Positions 26,994-37,100 of a stretch of 64,000 nucleotides of DNA are shown piece after piece. Origin of the DNA: Cytophagales bacterium (GTDB lineage Bacteria; Bacteroidota; Bacteroidia; Cytophagales; 172606-1); contig JAUJMU010000002.1 of the NCBI GenBank assembly GCA_030446715.1, positions 502,531 through 566,530 on the forward strand. Reading direction: 5' to 3'. Under the pieces are notes generated by a model. The model searched no databases, had not been told where the DNA came from, and was given only the letters and a program-made list of their open reading frames with translations. A program made the position numbers and the translations under genes. Each line of letters opens with the position of its first letter. Position 1 is the first letter of the stretch.

Positions 26994-28121
26994 TCAGCCG
27001 ACAAACAGATCGGAGGCGATGCGGTCGGCAAGCAGTTTGCCCTTGCGGGTAAGGGTAATAACATTGTTTCGGGTCGTGAGCAGGTCCTGCCGCTGGTATC
27101 TCTCCAGGTACTGATGACTGAGCTGCAGCAGATCAAAGCCGAAGGTCTGTTCAATGTAGCGGGTATCACAACCCCAGCTGGTCCGCAGGCTGGTCATGAT
27201 GTACTCATTGGCTCTCCCGGCAGACGTCAGGTGCTCCACGGTGCCGGGCACCTCTCCCCTGCGGATGGCTTTTACATAGCCGGCGTTGCTGGCCACATTA
27301 AACTGCCTTACCACACCATTGAATGAGTGGGCGCTGGGACCGATTCCCAGATATTTTTTGTCCTTCCAGTAATTGGTATTGTGCCGGGCGTAATGGCCGG
27401 GTCCGGCAAAATTGGAGATCTCGTACTGTTCGTAGCCGTGCTTTTCCAGAAACTCAACCAGCCGTTCAAACTGAGCTGCCGCAAAATGTTCATCGGGAGC
27501 CGGCAGTTTGCCCTTCCGGAGCCAGTTGCCAAAAACCGTGCGGGGTTCAATCGTGAGGCAGTAAGCCGAAATGTGAGGCACCCCAAGCGTTGCCGCCGTT
27601 TGCAGATCCCATTCCCAGACCGAATGATCCGGGTGCGGGATGGCGTAGATCAGGTCAATGCTGATGTTGGTCAGGCCGGCATCCTGCGCCAGCCGGATGC
27701 ATTCACCGGCTTCCCGGGCAGTGTGGGCGCGGTTCAGAAACTTCAGGTGCGGATCATGAAAGGATTGTATGCCCACACTGAGCCGGTTGACTGGTGTATG
27801 GCGCAGCCACGCAATCTTCTCTTTATCCAGATCATCCGGATTTGCCTCCAGTGTAATCTCTGCTCCGGGCAGGACTTCAAAATGCTGACCAATGGCTTCA
27901 AAAATATAGTTCAGTTCCTGTTGGTTCAGCAGGGAGGGCGTCCCACCACCAAAGTAAACCGTTTCCACCGGTTCGCCGCCCAGATAATCTTTCTGCATCT
28001 CTATTTCCCGGCAAAGCGCCTGCACCACCTCATTGCGGTTTTGCCGGCCGGTGCTGAAATGAAAGTCGCAGTAAAAGCAAGCCTGTTTGCAGAAAGGAAT
28101 ATGAATATATAAACCAGCCAC
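26994..28121 (-). CDS. hemW: Radical SAM heme chaperone HemW
   Basis: A 375-residue protein. The radical SAM cluster motif CKQACFYC places the three iron-sulfur ligands at C11, C15 and C18. YFGGGTPSLL and ITLEANPDD follow the usual order. HNTNYWKDKKYLGIGPSAHSF is the HemW-specific HNxxYW segment that distinguishes it from HemN. HemW inserts heme into respiratory proteins rather than acting as coproporphyrinogen oxidase. A TATCTTTG -7 box lies upstream. Confidence 0.93.
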   Translation of the reverse strand: MAGLYIHIPFCKQACFYCDFHFSTGRQNRNEVVQALCREIEMQKDYLGGEPVETVYFGGGTPSLLNQQELNYIFEAIGQHFEVLPGAEITLEANPDDLDKEKIAWLRHTPVNRLSVGIQSFHDPHLKFLNRAHTAREAGECIRLAQDAGLTNISIDLIYAIPHPDHSVWEWDLQTAATLGVPHISAYCLTIEPRTVFGNWLRKGKLPAPDEHFAAAQFERLVEFLEKHGYEQYEISNFAGPGHYARHNTNYWKDKKYLGIGPSAHSFNGVVRQFNVASNAGYVKAIRRGEVPGTVEHLTSAGRANEYIMTSLRTSWGCDTRYIEQTFGFDLLQLSHQYLERYQRQDLLTTRNNVITLTRKGKLLADRIASDLFVG

Positions 28122-28146
28122 TGAATAACCTCCGGAAAATCAGCTG

Positions 28147-28154
28147 CAAAGATA
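28147..28154 (-). promoter_or_regulatory. Bacteroidota -7 box of hemW
   Basis: TATCTTTG on the minus strand, 25 bases before the hemW ATG. Confidence 0.5.
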
Positions 28155-28188
28155 CGGCCTTCCGGGCAGAATCCCCGGCAACAGATGC

Positions 28189-30132
28189 TTACCAGGGCTC
28201 ACTACTTTGCCAGATCACCTTTCCGGTGTTGTCAATGTAAGTCTGCCGGCTGTCCAGAAGAATGCCCGCGATGCCGTTCCGGAAATGCCCGTTCAGGAAA
28301 GAATTGCCTGGCCCACTCAGAATATGGAACTTTTGGGTAAAGCGTCCTTTTCCCTGCTTGTCCATGTAGATGTAGGTAGGTTCCGGAGTTTCGTCGTAGA
28401 AAAGAACCCGCCTGGAGGGCACCTCCGTCTGCACCGCGGCCCATCCTTCAGTGAAAGGTTGTACAGCCGCAGCGTTCACTTCAGCCAGCAGGAGTCCGGT
28501 CCGGTCGATCAGGTGAAACCGGGCGGTTACCGGTAATTTTACCCACGCAACTCCGTCACGGAAGGGGCTGCCTACTGAACCCTGCGGCAGAGAAATGGCT
28601 GTTTTTCCGCTGGTGTCCACATACCAGGTGCGGGATGTCTGGCGGTCCTGTACGAGGCACAGTCCGTCGCGAAACGACTGGCGGTAACCGGCCGGACCAG
28701 AAAGGGTGTCCGGTGGCGGCTGGGTAAACTTTCCGCGGATCAGAAATACGCCTTTTTTGTCGATCAGTCCTTCTTCGGTGCCATCTTTTACCCAGGCAAA
28801 CCCCTCGCTGAATCCGGAAAAGGCAAATTCCGGTGCACTTTCACCACCTGACACAGGTACAAAAAGCGGAGAAATCACGAAATCGCCGCTTTTATTGATA
28901 AAGCCCAGTTTGCCCGTGGCAGGATCAGTTACCGCTGCCAGACCACCGGAAAAGGAGTGAACCGGCATGGGTTCTCCTGTGGTCTCAAATACGCGGTCGA
29001 AAGCCTGTTTGCCGGTGCTGTCAATGAAAAAAACCTGGTACTGCGGTTTTGTATCTTTTGCCTTTACCGGCAGCTTACTTTTCTTTTTCACCATAACCAC
29101 TGCCAGTCCTTCACTGAAGTCAAAGGCCCTGTCAAAGGACGGCGCAATTACCGTAATGCCACGGTCATTGATGTAGCCCCACTTTCCGCCCAGAGCAACC
29201 CGTGAGAAACCTTCAGCGAATGGACCCGCTTTCTCGTAAACTGGCTTGATGACCACCTCTCCCCTGCCGTTGATATAGCCCCACTTTCCGTTGATCCGGA
29301 CGGGCAGGCGCATTGCAAACCGCTCCAGCTGCCATCGGGCCTCAGTGGCGTAGGTACCAGACGGATTGTCGCGCAGGAAGTCCGCAAAGGCCGCGGCCGT
29401 ATTCTTTTTGACCGCTTCCTCATAAAGCAGTTTCAAGTATTGCTCCTCAGCCTGCTTCCGGAAAGGGCTTTCGGGATACTCCTTCAGAAATTGCTGGTAT
29501 GCAACTACAGTGCCGATGCGGGAAAAGCTCTGGTAAAGCAGCAACTCATATCTTTTCCGGGCCTCCGGCACCTGTCTGGCCTCCGGATACGCAGTGATGA
29601 ATTCCTGATAAGCGCGGTAAGTACCCACTTTCCCGGTTTCAGCGAAGATCAGTTCGTCGCGGAGGCTGAGAGCCAGAGCTGCCACTTCCGGGATAGCGGC
29701 AAATTCTGCGGCAGCAGTTTTGAGGTCTGCCACGGATTTTCGGGCAAATGCCTCCTGCACAATCTCAGTACTGAGGTTGGCTTTTAACTTAGCTATCTGA
29801 CCGGAGGTAATATCGTATTTCTGTAGCCGGATAAGGTCTTTCTCCCGCAGGCGTCCAAACTGTTTCTCCGCCGCCTGCAGATATTCCATTGCCCGGTGCG
29901 GGTTGCGGTGGGAAAAACGTGGATGGGCGTACACGGTGGCAAGCCCGAACAGTGCGCCTGTATCCGCATTATTATCCAGTAATATCTTATTAAACAATCG
30001 TTCTGCCGTAGTGAAGTTGTTTTCCTGCAGCGCTTTATACGCCCGGTCAATGTCTTTACCTACTGATTGGAAACAAATCAACAGCATCAGCAGAAAGATA
30101 ACCGGCAGACGAAAGAGCACGGAACTTATCAT
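28189..30132 (-). CDS. Exported WG-repeat protein
   Basis: A 647-residue protein with an N-terminal signal peptide (FLLMLLICFQSVG). Residues about 25-270 are TPR-like and helical (AYKALQENNFTTAERLFNKIL, then repeated LLYQSF / FLKEYPES / LRDNPSGTYA units). Residues about 275-640 carry WG repeats such as WGYINGRGEVVIKPVYEKAGPF and WGYINDRGITVIAPSFDRAF, each starting with an aromatic-Gly-Tyr/Phe-Ile pattern. WG-repeat proteins are common in Bacteroidota with unknown function. A SHOCT/TPR-like membrane protein is encoded 130 bases upstream on the same strand. Confidence 0.85.
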   Translation of the reverse strand: MISSVLFRLPVIFLLMLLICFQSVGKDIDRAYKALQENNFTTAERLFNKILLDNNADTGALFGLATVYAHPRFSHRNPHRAMEYLQAAEKQFGRLREKDLIRLQKYDITSGQIAKLKANLSTEIVQEAFARKSVADLKTAAAEFAAIPEVAALALSLRDELIFAETGKVGTYRAYQEFITAYPEARQVPEARKRYELLLYQSFSRIGTVVAYQQFLKEYPESPFRKQAEEQYLKLLYEEAVKKNTAAAFADFLRDNPSGTYATEARWQLERFAMRLPVRINGKWGYINGRGEVVIKPVYEKAGPFAEGFSRVALGGKWGYINDRGITVIAPSFDRAFDFSEGLAVVMVKKKSKLPVKAKDTKPQYQVFFIDSTGKQAFDRVFETTGEPMPVHSFSGGLAAVTDPATGKLGFINKSGDFVISPLFVPVSGGESAPEFAFSGFSEGFAWVKDGTEEGLIDKKGVFLIRGKFTQPPPDTLSGPAGYRQSFRDGLCLVQDRQTSRTWYVDTSGKTAISLPQGSVGSPFRDGVAWVKLPVTARFHLIDRTGLLLAEVNAAAVQPFTEGWAAVQTEVPSRRVLFYDETPEPTYIYMDKQGKGRFTQKFHILSGPGNSFLNGHFRNGIAGILLDSRQTYIDNTGKVIWQSSEPW

Positions 30133-30262
30133 AGTATTTCAGGCTACCAGAACATTGCCCGGGAGGCCGCCAGCCCACGCGGTATATGGTTACCGGCAAT
30201 GCGAAAATAAAGCACCCGGCAGAAAAACTGCACCAGGCGCTGAATCTTCAAACGAAGAAATG

Positions 30263-31534
30263 CTACTGATTGGTGTAAAGAACCTTGCCGTCGTTGTCAA
30301 CGGAGGCTTTCAGGCCATAACGGGTTTCAAGCACCCGCTCCTGATGGTTGTAACGGATTTTCAGCTCGCGGTCAAAAATCACTTTTACGCGGGTCCGGAT
30401 AAACTGATGCTGCTCCTTTGATTTGCGGAAGCAACTCATGACTTCTTCAAAATCTGCCTGGTAATAACCGTTCGGGTGTTTTGAAATCTGCAACGTATTC
30501 ATATCAATGCTGGAGGCGGCTTCCTGAAATTCATCGTAAAACTCATTCTCAATCACGCTGGTAATTTCGGCCGGCGTAGTGTTTTTCAAGGTAATGAACC
30601 GGTCTACCTTCGGAGCAAAATACAGGGCAGCATCAAACTGCTTTTTATTGTAATCGCGGTAGTATTGCTTCAGAATATCCCGGACAGCCGATTCCTTGTC
30701 GGCAGCGTTGCGGCTTGTCAGTGCAGGAGAATGGGTCTGCTCACTGGATCTGGTCTTCCCGGTTGCAGGCGCAGGAGTGGTGGCTGGTGCCTTATCAGCA
30801 GGAGGTGCCTCAAACAGTTCGGTTTCTGCCGGCCGGTTGTTTCCATTGTTCGTACCAGCATCCTCCTGCGGACGCACTGCGGGCACCGTTTTCGTATTGC
30901 CACTGAAAACCACTGGTGCCTCAGATCCTGCCAGCTTTCTTTCCAGTCGCATCAGTCCGTTTGAAAAAAACAGATTGCCGGCCAAAGCGACTCCGGCAAC
31001 CATCAGTAGAGAGAGGGTATACCGGAATACCGGCCGGTTGGCTCTTCCGGAAAACAAGCCATTGGCCAGCGGAGGCATCATCAGGCCCGCAGCAGCCGGT
31101 ATGATGCAAAGCAGCAGGAAGTTGATTTCCCGCCCGGCAGTGAGCAGCCAGGAAAGGGCACAGGCCAGCAACACCCCGAAAAGGGCACCAATAAAGTAAT
31201 CCTTCCGGAAACGTGTTGCGACCTCCCGCTTCAGGCGGTATGCATCCCGGTGATCAGGCCGAAGGGCGAACACTTTTTGCAGATAGGAATACGCTTTGTC
31301 GTACTGATTGTAAAGAATCAGGTTGCGCACCTCGTTTACGTAAAATTTTACGGCATCTTCCGGAGTATGATTTGCTTCGGCGTTTACCGCAGCCAGGGCT
31401 GGTGCTTCAGAGCCGGCTCTGGTGCCGTCAATCAATATTTGTTTCAGGTGATCAAACTCCCCCTGGGTTATAGCCCCGGCAGCGAGCAGGTCATTCAGTG
31501 TTTTCAGTTCTTCAAGTATAAATTGATTATACAT
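30263..31534 (-). CDS. Membrane protein with SHOCT-like N-terminus and TPR-like segment
   Basis: A 423-residue protein. Residues 1-38 match the SHOCT pattern (ELKTLNDLLAAGAITQGEFDHLKQ). A TPR-like helical pair follows (LILYNQYDKAYSYLQKVFALRPDH), then about four membrane helices between residues 115 and 205. A proline/threonine-rich linker comes next, and a C-terminal soluble domain (LKQYYRDYNKKQFDAALYF ... TRVKVIFDRELKIRY) resembling NTF2-like folds. It is not a known family; the architecture suggests an envelope stress or oligomeric sensor, which is inference. Probably co-transcribed with the WG-repeat gene. Confidence 0.7.
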   Translation of the reverse strand: MYNQFILEELKTLNDLLAAGAITQGEFDHLKQILIDGTRAGSEAPALAAVNAEANHTPEDAVKFYVNEVRNLILYNQYDKAYSYLQKVFALRPDHRDAYRLKREVATRFRKDYFIGALFGVLLACALSWLLTAGREINFLLLCIIPAAAGLMMPPLANGLFSGRANRPVFRYTLSLLMVAGVALAGNLFFSNGLMRLERKLAGSEAPVVFSGNTKTVPAVRPQEDAGTNNGNNRPAETELFEAPPADKAPATTPAPATGKTRSSEQTHSPALTSRNAADKESAVRDILKQYYRDYNKKQFDAALYFAPKVDRFITLKNTTPAEITSVIENEFYDEFQEAASSIDMNTLQISKHPNGYYQADFEEVMSCFRKSKEQHQFIRTRVKVIFDRELKIRYNHQERVLETRYGLKASVDNDGKVLYTNQ

Positions 31535-32321
31535 AATCGGGCTGCTATAAAGTTATAAGCACTCTGGGGTCAGACATGAATAATGTCCAAAATCTGATTT
31601 TTCATCTTCCGGAATGCGGTTCATTGATAGTTCGGGTCTTTTGGCAGGAGAGCTTCCCAAATACCTACGTATCAGAACCTCAAATGGGTGTGTCCGGAAG
31701 GCACTATTTTATATTAAGGCAGAAAACAGAAGAGAGGCTGGATTCCCTTTTCTGATCAAAAACAATCTCTAAATTACATTAACAGCTTTTTGCAAAATTG
31801 ATTCGCAAAATTGTATAAATAAAGTGAGGGGCTGTTTTAAAGGGTTTAGCGGGTTGTCTGTGTCTTTGATACCGGATAAGCTTATTATGTAACTGGTCAG
31901 CCATCATTTCAGGAGCCTGTACTTTCGGCTTGCCGTTTCTACTCCTGCAAAATGGTACGGACAAAAGAGGAATTAGTTTGATTTACCAGTTATCAGTCTG
32001 CCGGCAGATGCTGGATTTGTACCGATAGGCGCTTGTTTATCAGAGGTTTACCCGCCAAAAAGCGTCAAACTTCTATTTAAGAAACACGGTTGAAGTATGC
32101 CCCGGGGTCAGAAAAATCGGGAGTAATTTTCCAGTTTATTTACGGGCAAGAGTAGTAAAAAAACCAATGCGACACGCAAAATCGTTTGAAAGTACAGAAC
32201 AACTTTAAATATTACAAGCTTTTTGTTGCAGAAGTGTTCATTATCAGATGATGCTGAAGTGCACCGGCAGGCAAGTGAAGTAGCTTAGTAAAATGGGGAG
32301 TGAACCGCACCGTCACAATCA
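31535..32321. other. 787-base intergenic region without recognised genes
   Basis: Divergent region between the SHOCT-like gene and the Omp85-family gene. It is A/T-richer than its surroundings. No open frame has recognisable protein features; the longest minus-strand frame (31779-31964) has no family signature. GGGGTCAGA occurs twice (about 31565 and 32105). Nothing else was identified. Confidence 0.6.
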
Positions 32322-34064
32322 ATGAATCAGCTGAAGCTTTTACTGGCCTTGTCGGGTACATGGCTTTGGTTATTTCAAGCCATTGCCCAGCCGGTGCGCA
32401 CCCTGATCATTCAGCCGGCGGAGCAGGAGTCCGTGATGCCGGGCGTTTTACCGCTGCCTGTCGTCCGGAAAAACGTGCCTGATGCCGCCGTCTACCTCCG
32501 AAAAATCCTGTCCGGTCTGCACAGCCAGGGTTACGTACTGGCCTCCGCCGACAGTATCCACCGCAGCGGCGATACTACGATGGTGTGGCTGCACACCGGT
32601 GATTTGTTCAGGTGGGTAATTCTGCGGCCAGGCAACGTGCCGGAAACCCTGCTCCGCGAAGCCGGCTATAAGGAGCGGCTCGTGAAAGACAAGCCTTTTT
32701 CGGGCACTCAGATGGCAAGGCTCACCGGGAGCATCCTCACCCAATCTGAAAACCGCGGCTATCCCTTTGCCACCCTCCGGCTTGACTCCCTTGACATCAC
32801 CGGCACCGGCATTGCGGCACAGCTCCGGTATTCACCGGGCCCCTACATCATTTTTGATTCACTGGAAATCCGGGGCTCCGCCCGGGTCAAACCCCGGTTT
32901 CTGGAAACGTATCTGCACATCCAGAACGGACAGCCTTACAGTGAAGCGGGTTTGCAACGGGGGCTGCGGCGGCTTCGTCAACTTCCCTACCTGACCATCC
33001 GTCAGCCTTACACCGTAACCCTTCGCAATGACCGCGCCTATCCGGTGTTTTACGCCGACCACCGGCCGGCCAATGTAGTTGACGGAATAATCGGAATACA
33101 GCCCAACGAGCAGGAGGCCAATAAACTGCTGGTCACAGGCCAGCTCAACCTTCAGTTGCGCAATCTGTTCAGCAGTGGGAAAACCTTTCTGCTCCAGTGG
33201 CAGCAGATCCGCCGGGCGTCGCCGAGGCTGGATATGGCATGGGAGCATCCTGCGTTGTTACGCACCCCCCTGACGGTCAAAGCCGGCTTCAGCCTGCTGA
33301 AGGAAGACAGTACTTTTCTGAATATCAACCAGCAACTGGGCCTTACCTACCCACTCAGCAACGGCTCCCTCCAGACGTGGGTACGCCTCCGGAGTTCGCG
33401 GCTGGGCGCGGCCGGTACGGCCGCTCCGGCGGAAGCTTTGCCTTCGCTCGGCGATACCCGCCTTGTTACCTACGGCGCTGGCTACGAATGGAACAATCTG
33501 GATGATGTATTTTACCCGATGCGCGGGGCAGTGGTCCAGTTTTCGGCGGAGGCTGGCAATAAAACAGTGCTGATAAATACAGCGCTTCCGCCCGAATTCT
33601 ACGAAGGAATTTCCACTTCCTCGGCTCAGTTTTCCCTTCAGGCCGAGGCGAAAAAATTTACCGTCATTTCGCGCCGCTCTACCCTGCTGGCGCAGGCAAG
33701 GGGCGGTAAACTGATCAACCAGAACCTTTTCCTGAACGAACTCTTCCGGCCGGGCGGCCTCAACAGCCTGCGGGGCTTCAATGAAAACTTCTTTTTTGCT
33801 TCTGAATATGCCATCGGCACGCTGGAATACCGGTACTTCATGGAAGCCGATTCCTACCTGTTTCTGTTTTACGATCAGGCCTGGCTCAAACACGACCTGC
33901 GGGGCAGTTACCTTGAAGATGGTCCTTCGGGCTTTGGTACCGGCCTCAGCCTGACTACCAAAGCCGGTATCTTTAATTTTGTGTACGCCCTCGGCAACAC
34001 CCAAGACCGGCCTTTCGGATTGAATTTCTCCAAAATTCACTTCGGCTACGTCAGCCGCTTCTGA
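32322..34064 (+). CDS. BamA/TamA-like (Omp85 superfamily) outer-membrane protein
   Basis: A 580-residue protein with a signal peptide (ends FQAIAQ). It has POTRA-like segments in the first half (AGYKERLVKDKPFSGTQMARLTGSI; YIIFDSLEIRGSARVKPRFLETYLHI) and a 16-strand beta-barrel half ending in FSKIHFGYVSRF with a C-terminal phenylalanine. LRGFNENFFFASEYAIGTLEYRYF contains the RGF signature of loop 6. The family inserts or transports proteins at the outer membrane. It is much shorter than BamA, so it is a paralogue of unknown cargo. Confidence 0.85.
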   Translation: MNQLKLLLALSGTWLWLFQAIAQPVRTLIIQPAEQESVMPGVLPLPVVRKNVPDAAVYLRKILSGLHSQGYVLASADSIHRSGDTTMVWLHTGDLFRWVILRPGNVPETLLREAGYKERLVKDKPFSGTQMARLTGSILTQSENRGYPFATLRLDSLDITGTGIAAQLRYSPGPYIIFDSLEIRGSARVKPRFLETYLHIQNGQPYSEAGLQRGLRRLRQLPYLTIRQPYTVTLRNDRAYPVFYADHRPANVVDGIIGIQPNEQEANKLLVTGQLNLQLRNLFSSGKTFLLQWQQIRRASPRLDMAWEHPALLRTPLTVKAGFSLLKEDSTFLNINQQLGLTYPLSNGSLQTWVRLRSSRLGAAGTAAPAEALPSLGDTRLVTYGAGYEWNNLDDVFYPMRGAVVQFSAEAGNKTVLINTALPPEFYEGISTSSAQFSLQAEAKKFTVISRRSTLLAQARGGKLINQNLFLNELFRPGGLNSLRGFNENFFFASEYAIGTLEYRYFMEADSYLFLFYDQAWLKHDLRGSYLEDGPSGFGTGLSLTTKAGIFNFVYALGNTQDRPFGLNFSKIHFGYVSRF

Positions 34065-34247
34065 CCATGCCAGTCACCTGTTTTTCCTAACTTCACGGTA
34101 TTGAATGGTTGAACGGCTGTATAGTATGAAGACGGAAATGTTCAATCCCTGCATTACTCCGTTGTCAGACAATCTCCTGAATAATCATTCTGGTCCGTCA
34201 GCCCTGTAACCATATCCTCTACAACCACTTAACCCTATAATTTATTT

Positions 34248-35879
34248 ATGTCTACCGGATTCTTTGAGGTTCCTGTACCAAAAAATGAACCTGTTCTATC
34301 ATACGCACCCGGCTCTCCGGAACGGTCGGCTCTGAAAAAAGCGCTTGCCGAGGCCCGTGCCCATGAACTGGATATTCCCATGTACATTGGCGCGAAACGG
34401 GTAAGAGCCGGCACCAAAAAGCGCCTGGCACCTCCCCACGACCACAAGCATACACTGGGCTGGTACCACGAGGGTGACACTACTCATGTGGAACAGGCCA
34501 TTACTGCGGCTCTGAATGCCAAATCTCTCTGGGCGGATATGGGCTGGGAGCACCGGGCCAGCATTTTCCTGAAAGCCGCTGACCTCGTGGCGGGGCCCTA
34601 CCGGGCAAAACTGAATGCCGCCACCATGCTGGGGCAATCCAAAAGTGCTTACCAGGCAGAGATTGATTCTGCCTGCGAATTCATTGATTTCCTTCGTTTC
34701 AATGTTGGCTACATGACGGAAATTTATAGCCAGCAACCCCAGTCGGGTCCCGGCATCTGGAACCGGATGGAGCACCGTCCGCTGGAAGGCTTTGTCTTTG
34801 CCATCACGCCCTTCAACTTCACCGCCATTGCCGGAAACCTGCCCGCATCGGCCGCGCTGATGGGCAATACCGTGGTCTGGAAGCCCGCCGATGCGCAGAT
34901 CTATTCCGCCCACGTCATAATGGAAATCCTGCTGGAAGCGGGTGTACCCGAGGGCGTAATCAATCTTATTTACGTAGACGGACCAGCGGCCGGTGATGTG
35001 ATTTTCAAACACCCTGACTTTGCGGGCATTCATTTTACGGGCAGCACCGGCGTATTCCAGAGCATCTGGAAAGCAATCGGCGAAAACATTCAGGTGTACA
35101 AAGGCTACCCCCGCATCGTGGGTGAAACGGGTGGAAAGGATTTTGTCATTGCGCATAAATCTGCCGATGCCCGGGCCCTGGCAACTGCTCTGGTGCGGGG
35201 CGCCTTTGAGTACCAGGGACAAAAATGTTCGGCAGCCTCGCGGGCATACATTCCTTCCAATCTCTGGGAAGAGGTAAAGGGTTACCTGCTGGCCGATCTG
35301 AAGGAAATACAGATGGGGCCGGTAGAAGATTTCCGCAACTTTGTGAATGCCGTGATCAGCGAGAAGTCCTTCGACAAAATTGCCCGTTACATCGACAATG
35401 CGAAGGAAGACCTCAGGTCAACCGTCATTGCAGGCGGCGGGTACGACAAATCAGTGGGCTATTTTGTGGAACCCACCGTCATCGAAAGCATTGATCCGCA
35501 GTCAGTAACCATGTGCGAGGAAATATTCGGCCCGGTGCTGACGGTGTACGTGTACCATTCCGAAAACTTCGAGCAGACGCTGGAACTGGTAGACCAGACT
35601 TCGCCCTACGCCCTGACCGGCTCCATTTTTTCTCAGGACCGCTACGCGGTTGAAATGGCCTCCAAAAAACTGATGCACGCGGCCGGAAACTTCTACATCA
35701 ACGACAAACCGACGGGAGCCGTGGTCGGACAGCAGCCTTTCGGCGGCAGCCGGGCCTCTGGTACCAATGACAAAGCCGGTTCCCTGCTGAACCTGCTGCG
35801 CTGGGTTTCGCCCCGGGTCATCAAGGAGACATTTCTGCCGCCAACCGATTACCGGTATCCGTTTATGGCCGAAGAATAA
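34248..35879 (+). CDS. pruA: L-glutamate gamma-semialdehyde dehydrogenase (P5C dehydrogenase)
   Basis: A 543-residue aldehyde dehydrogenase of the P5CDH type, the second step of proline degradation (glutamate semialdehyde plus NAD to glutamate). The catalytic residues are E293 (VGETGGKDF) and C327 (GQKCSAASR). FAITPFNFTAIAGNLPA, HFTGSTGVF and FGGSRASGTNDKAG are diagnostic for the eukaryote-like single-function form common in Bacteroidota. Intact frame. No proline dehydrogenase gene is adjacent. Confidence 0.95.
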   Translation: MSTGFFEVPVPKNEPVLSYAPGSPERSALKKALAEARAHELDIPMYIGAKRVRAGTKKRLAPPHDHKHTLGWYHEGDTTHVEQAITAALNAKSLWADMGWEHRASIFLKAADLVAGPYRAKLNAATMLGQSKSAYQAEIDSACEFIDFLRFNVGYMTEIYSQQPQSGPGIWNRMEHRPLEGFVFAITPFNFTAIAGNLPASAALMGNTVVWKPADAQIYSAHVIMEILLEAGVPEGVINLIYVDGPAAGDVIFKHPDFAGIHFTGSTGVFQSIWKAIGENIQVYKGYPRIVGETGGKDFVIAHKSADARALATALVRGAFEYQGQKCSAASRAYIPSNLWEEVKGYLLADLKEIQMGPVEDFRNFVNAVISEKSFDKIARYIDNAKEDLRSTVIAGGGYDKSVGYFVEPTVIESIDPQSVTMCEEIFGPVLTVYVYHSENFEQTLELVDQTSPYALTGSIFSQDRYAVEMASKKLMHAAGNFYINDKPTGAVVGQQPFGGSRASGTNDKAGSLLNLLRWVSPRVIKETFLPPTDYRYPFMAEE

Positions 35880-35905
35880 CTTTTGCTCCGGATGTAAACC
35901 AGAGA

Positions 35906-35940
35906 GGCAGGATTTATATATTCCCTGCCCCTTCTTTTTC
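35906..35940 (+). terminator. Weak terminator after pruA
   Basis: GGCAGG and CCTGCC form a short stem around a 12-base loop, followed by a pyrimidine run ending CTTCTTTTTC. Confidence 0.45.
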
Positions 35941-35985
35941 CGGCTACCGGTAAAAAGTACAGTTCTTGCAATCTGCCTTACCCTC

Positions 35986-37096
35986 ATGATCCAGACTTTC
36001 GTCACCACCCTCACAATTCTGCTGATGCTATCCTTTCCCCGGCAAACTGCCAGTGCCCAATCTGTACCTGCGGTTCCCTTCCGGATCGGCGTGGCTGGTC
36101 TCACGCATACCCACGTCCACTGGATTCTGGGAAGGGCCAAAGACGGCGACATTGAGATTACCGGCATTGCTGAGCCGAACCGGCAACTGGCGGAACGTTT
36201 CCTGGAGCAACACGGCCTGAGCATGGACCTTTGGTACGCTTCTCTGGAAGAAATGCTGGAGAAAACAAAACCTCAGGCCGTCACGGCTTTCAACTCTATT
36301 TACGGGCATCTGGAAGTGGTCAAAGCCTGTGCCCCGCGCGGTATCCATGTGATGGTGGAAAAGCCGCTTGCCGTAAGCATGGACCACGCCCGGCAGATGG
36401 AGGCACTGGCGAAAAAACACAAGACTTATCTGCTCACCAACTACGAAACCACCTGGTATGGCTCCATCCACAAGGCATATGAGATGATCCACGGCGAAAA
36501 GGTCATCGGCGACTTGCGTAAAGTGGTCGTGCACGACGGTCACCAGGGTCCGCAGGAGATCGGCGTCAACCAGGAGTTTCTGGAATGGCTCACCGACCCG
36601 GTGCAGAACGGCGGCGGTGCCCTGGTTGATTTTGGCTGCTACGGTGCCGACCTCATTACATGGCTGATGAAAGGCGAAAGACCGGTTTCGGTTACGGCCG
36701 TTACGCAGCAGTTAAAACCCGGTGTTTACCCCAAAGTAGATGACGAGGCGACCATTCTGCTCACCTACCCGAAAATGCAGGGCGTAATTCAGGCTTCCTG
36801 GAACTGGCCTTACAGCCGCAAAGACATGGAAGTGTATGGTCAGACAGGTGCCATTTTGCGCTCAACCGCGACCAGCTGCGGGTACGGACTGGTGAAAAGA
36901 AACCGGAGAAGCTGCTAAATGCCGAATCGACCCAAAGCACCTCTGCATGATCCTTTCGCTTACCGCCGCCGTAGTAAGGGGTGAAATAAAAGAAGATGTC
37001 CTCTTCCCCCTCCGGATCAATATGATTGTAGTGGAAATTCTTGACGCTGCCCGCCGGTCAGCGAAAGAAGGCAAAACCATTTTCCTGAAGAAGTGA
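35986..37096 (+). CDS. Exported Gfo/Idh/MocA family oxidoreductase (3' end frameshifted)
   Basis: A Sec signal peptide (residues 1-24, ends TASA) precedes an NAD(P)-binding Rossmann fold (GVAGLTHTHVHWILGRA) and the EKPLAV catalytic motif (here VEKPLAVSMDHA). The C-terminal GFO/IDH/MocA domain has FGCYGADLITWLM. The frame stops at 36918 after a break near 36860. The expected end, LHDPFAYLAAVVRGEIKED followed by NMIVVEILDAARRSAKEGK, is readable with a second break near 36960 and stops at 37094-37096. Such exported members act on sugars or glycan derivatives; the substrate is unknown. Confidence 0.85.
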
Positions 37097-37100
37097 TTTT

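Noticed and set aside
31779..31964. Short minus-strand frame in the 31.5-32.3 kb intergenic region
   Set aside because: Sixty residues without any hydrophobic, repeat or family pattern, and no -7 box in front.
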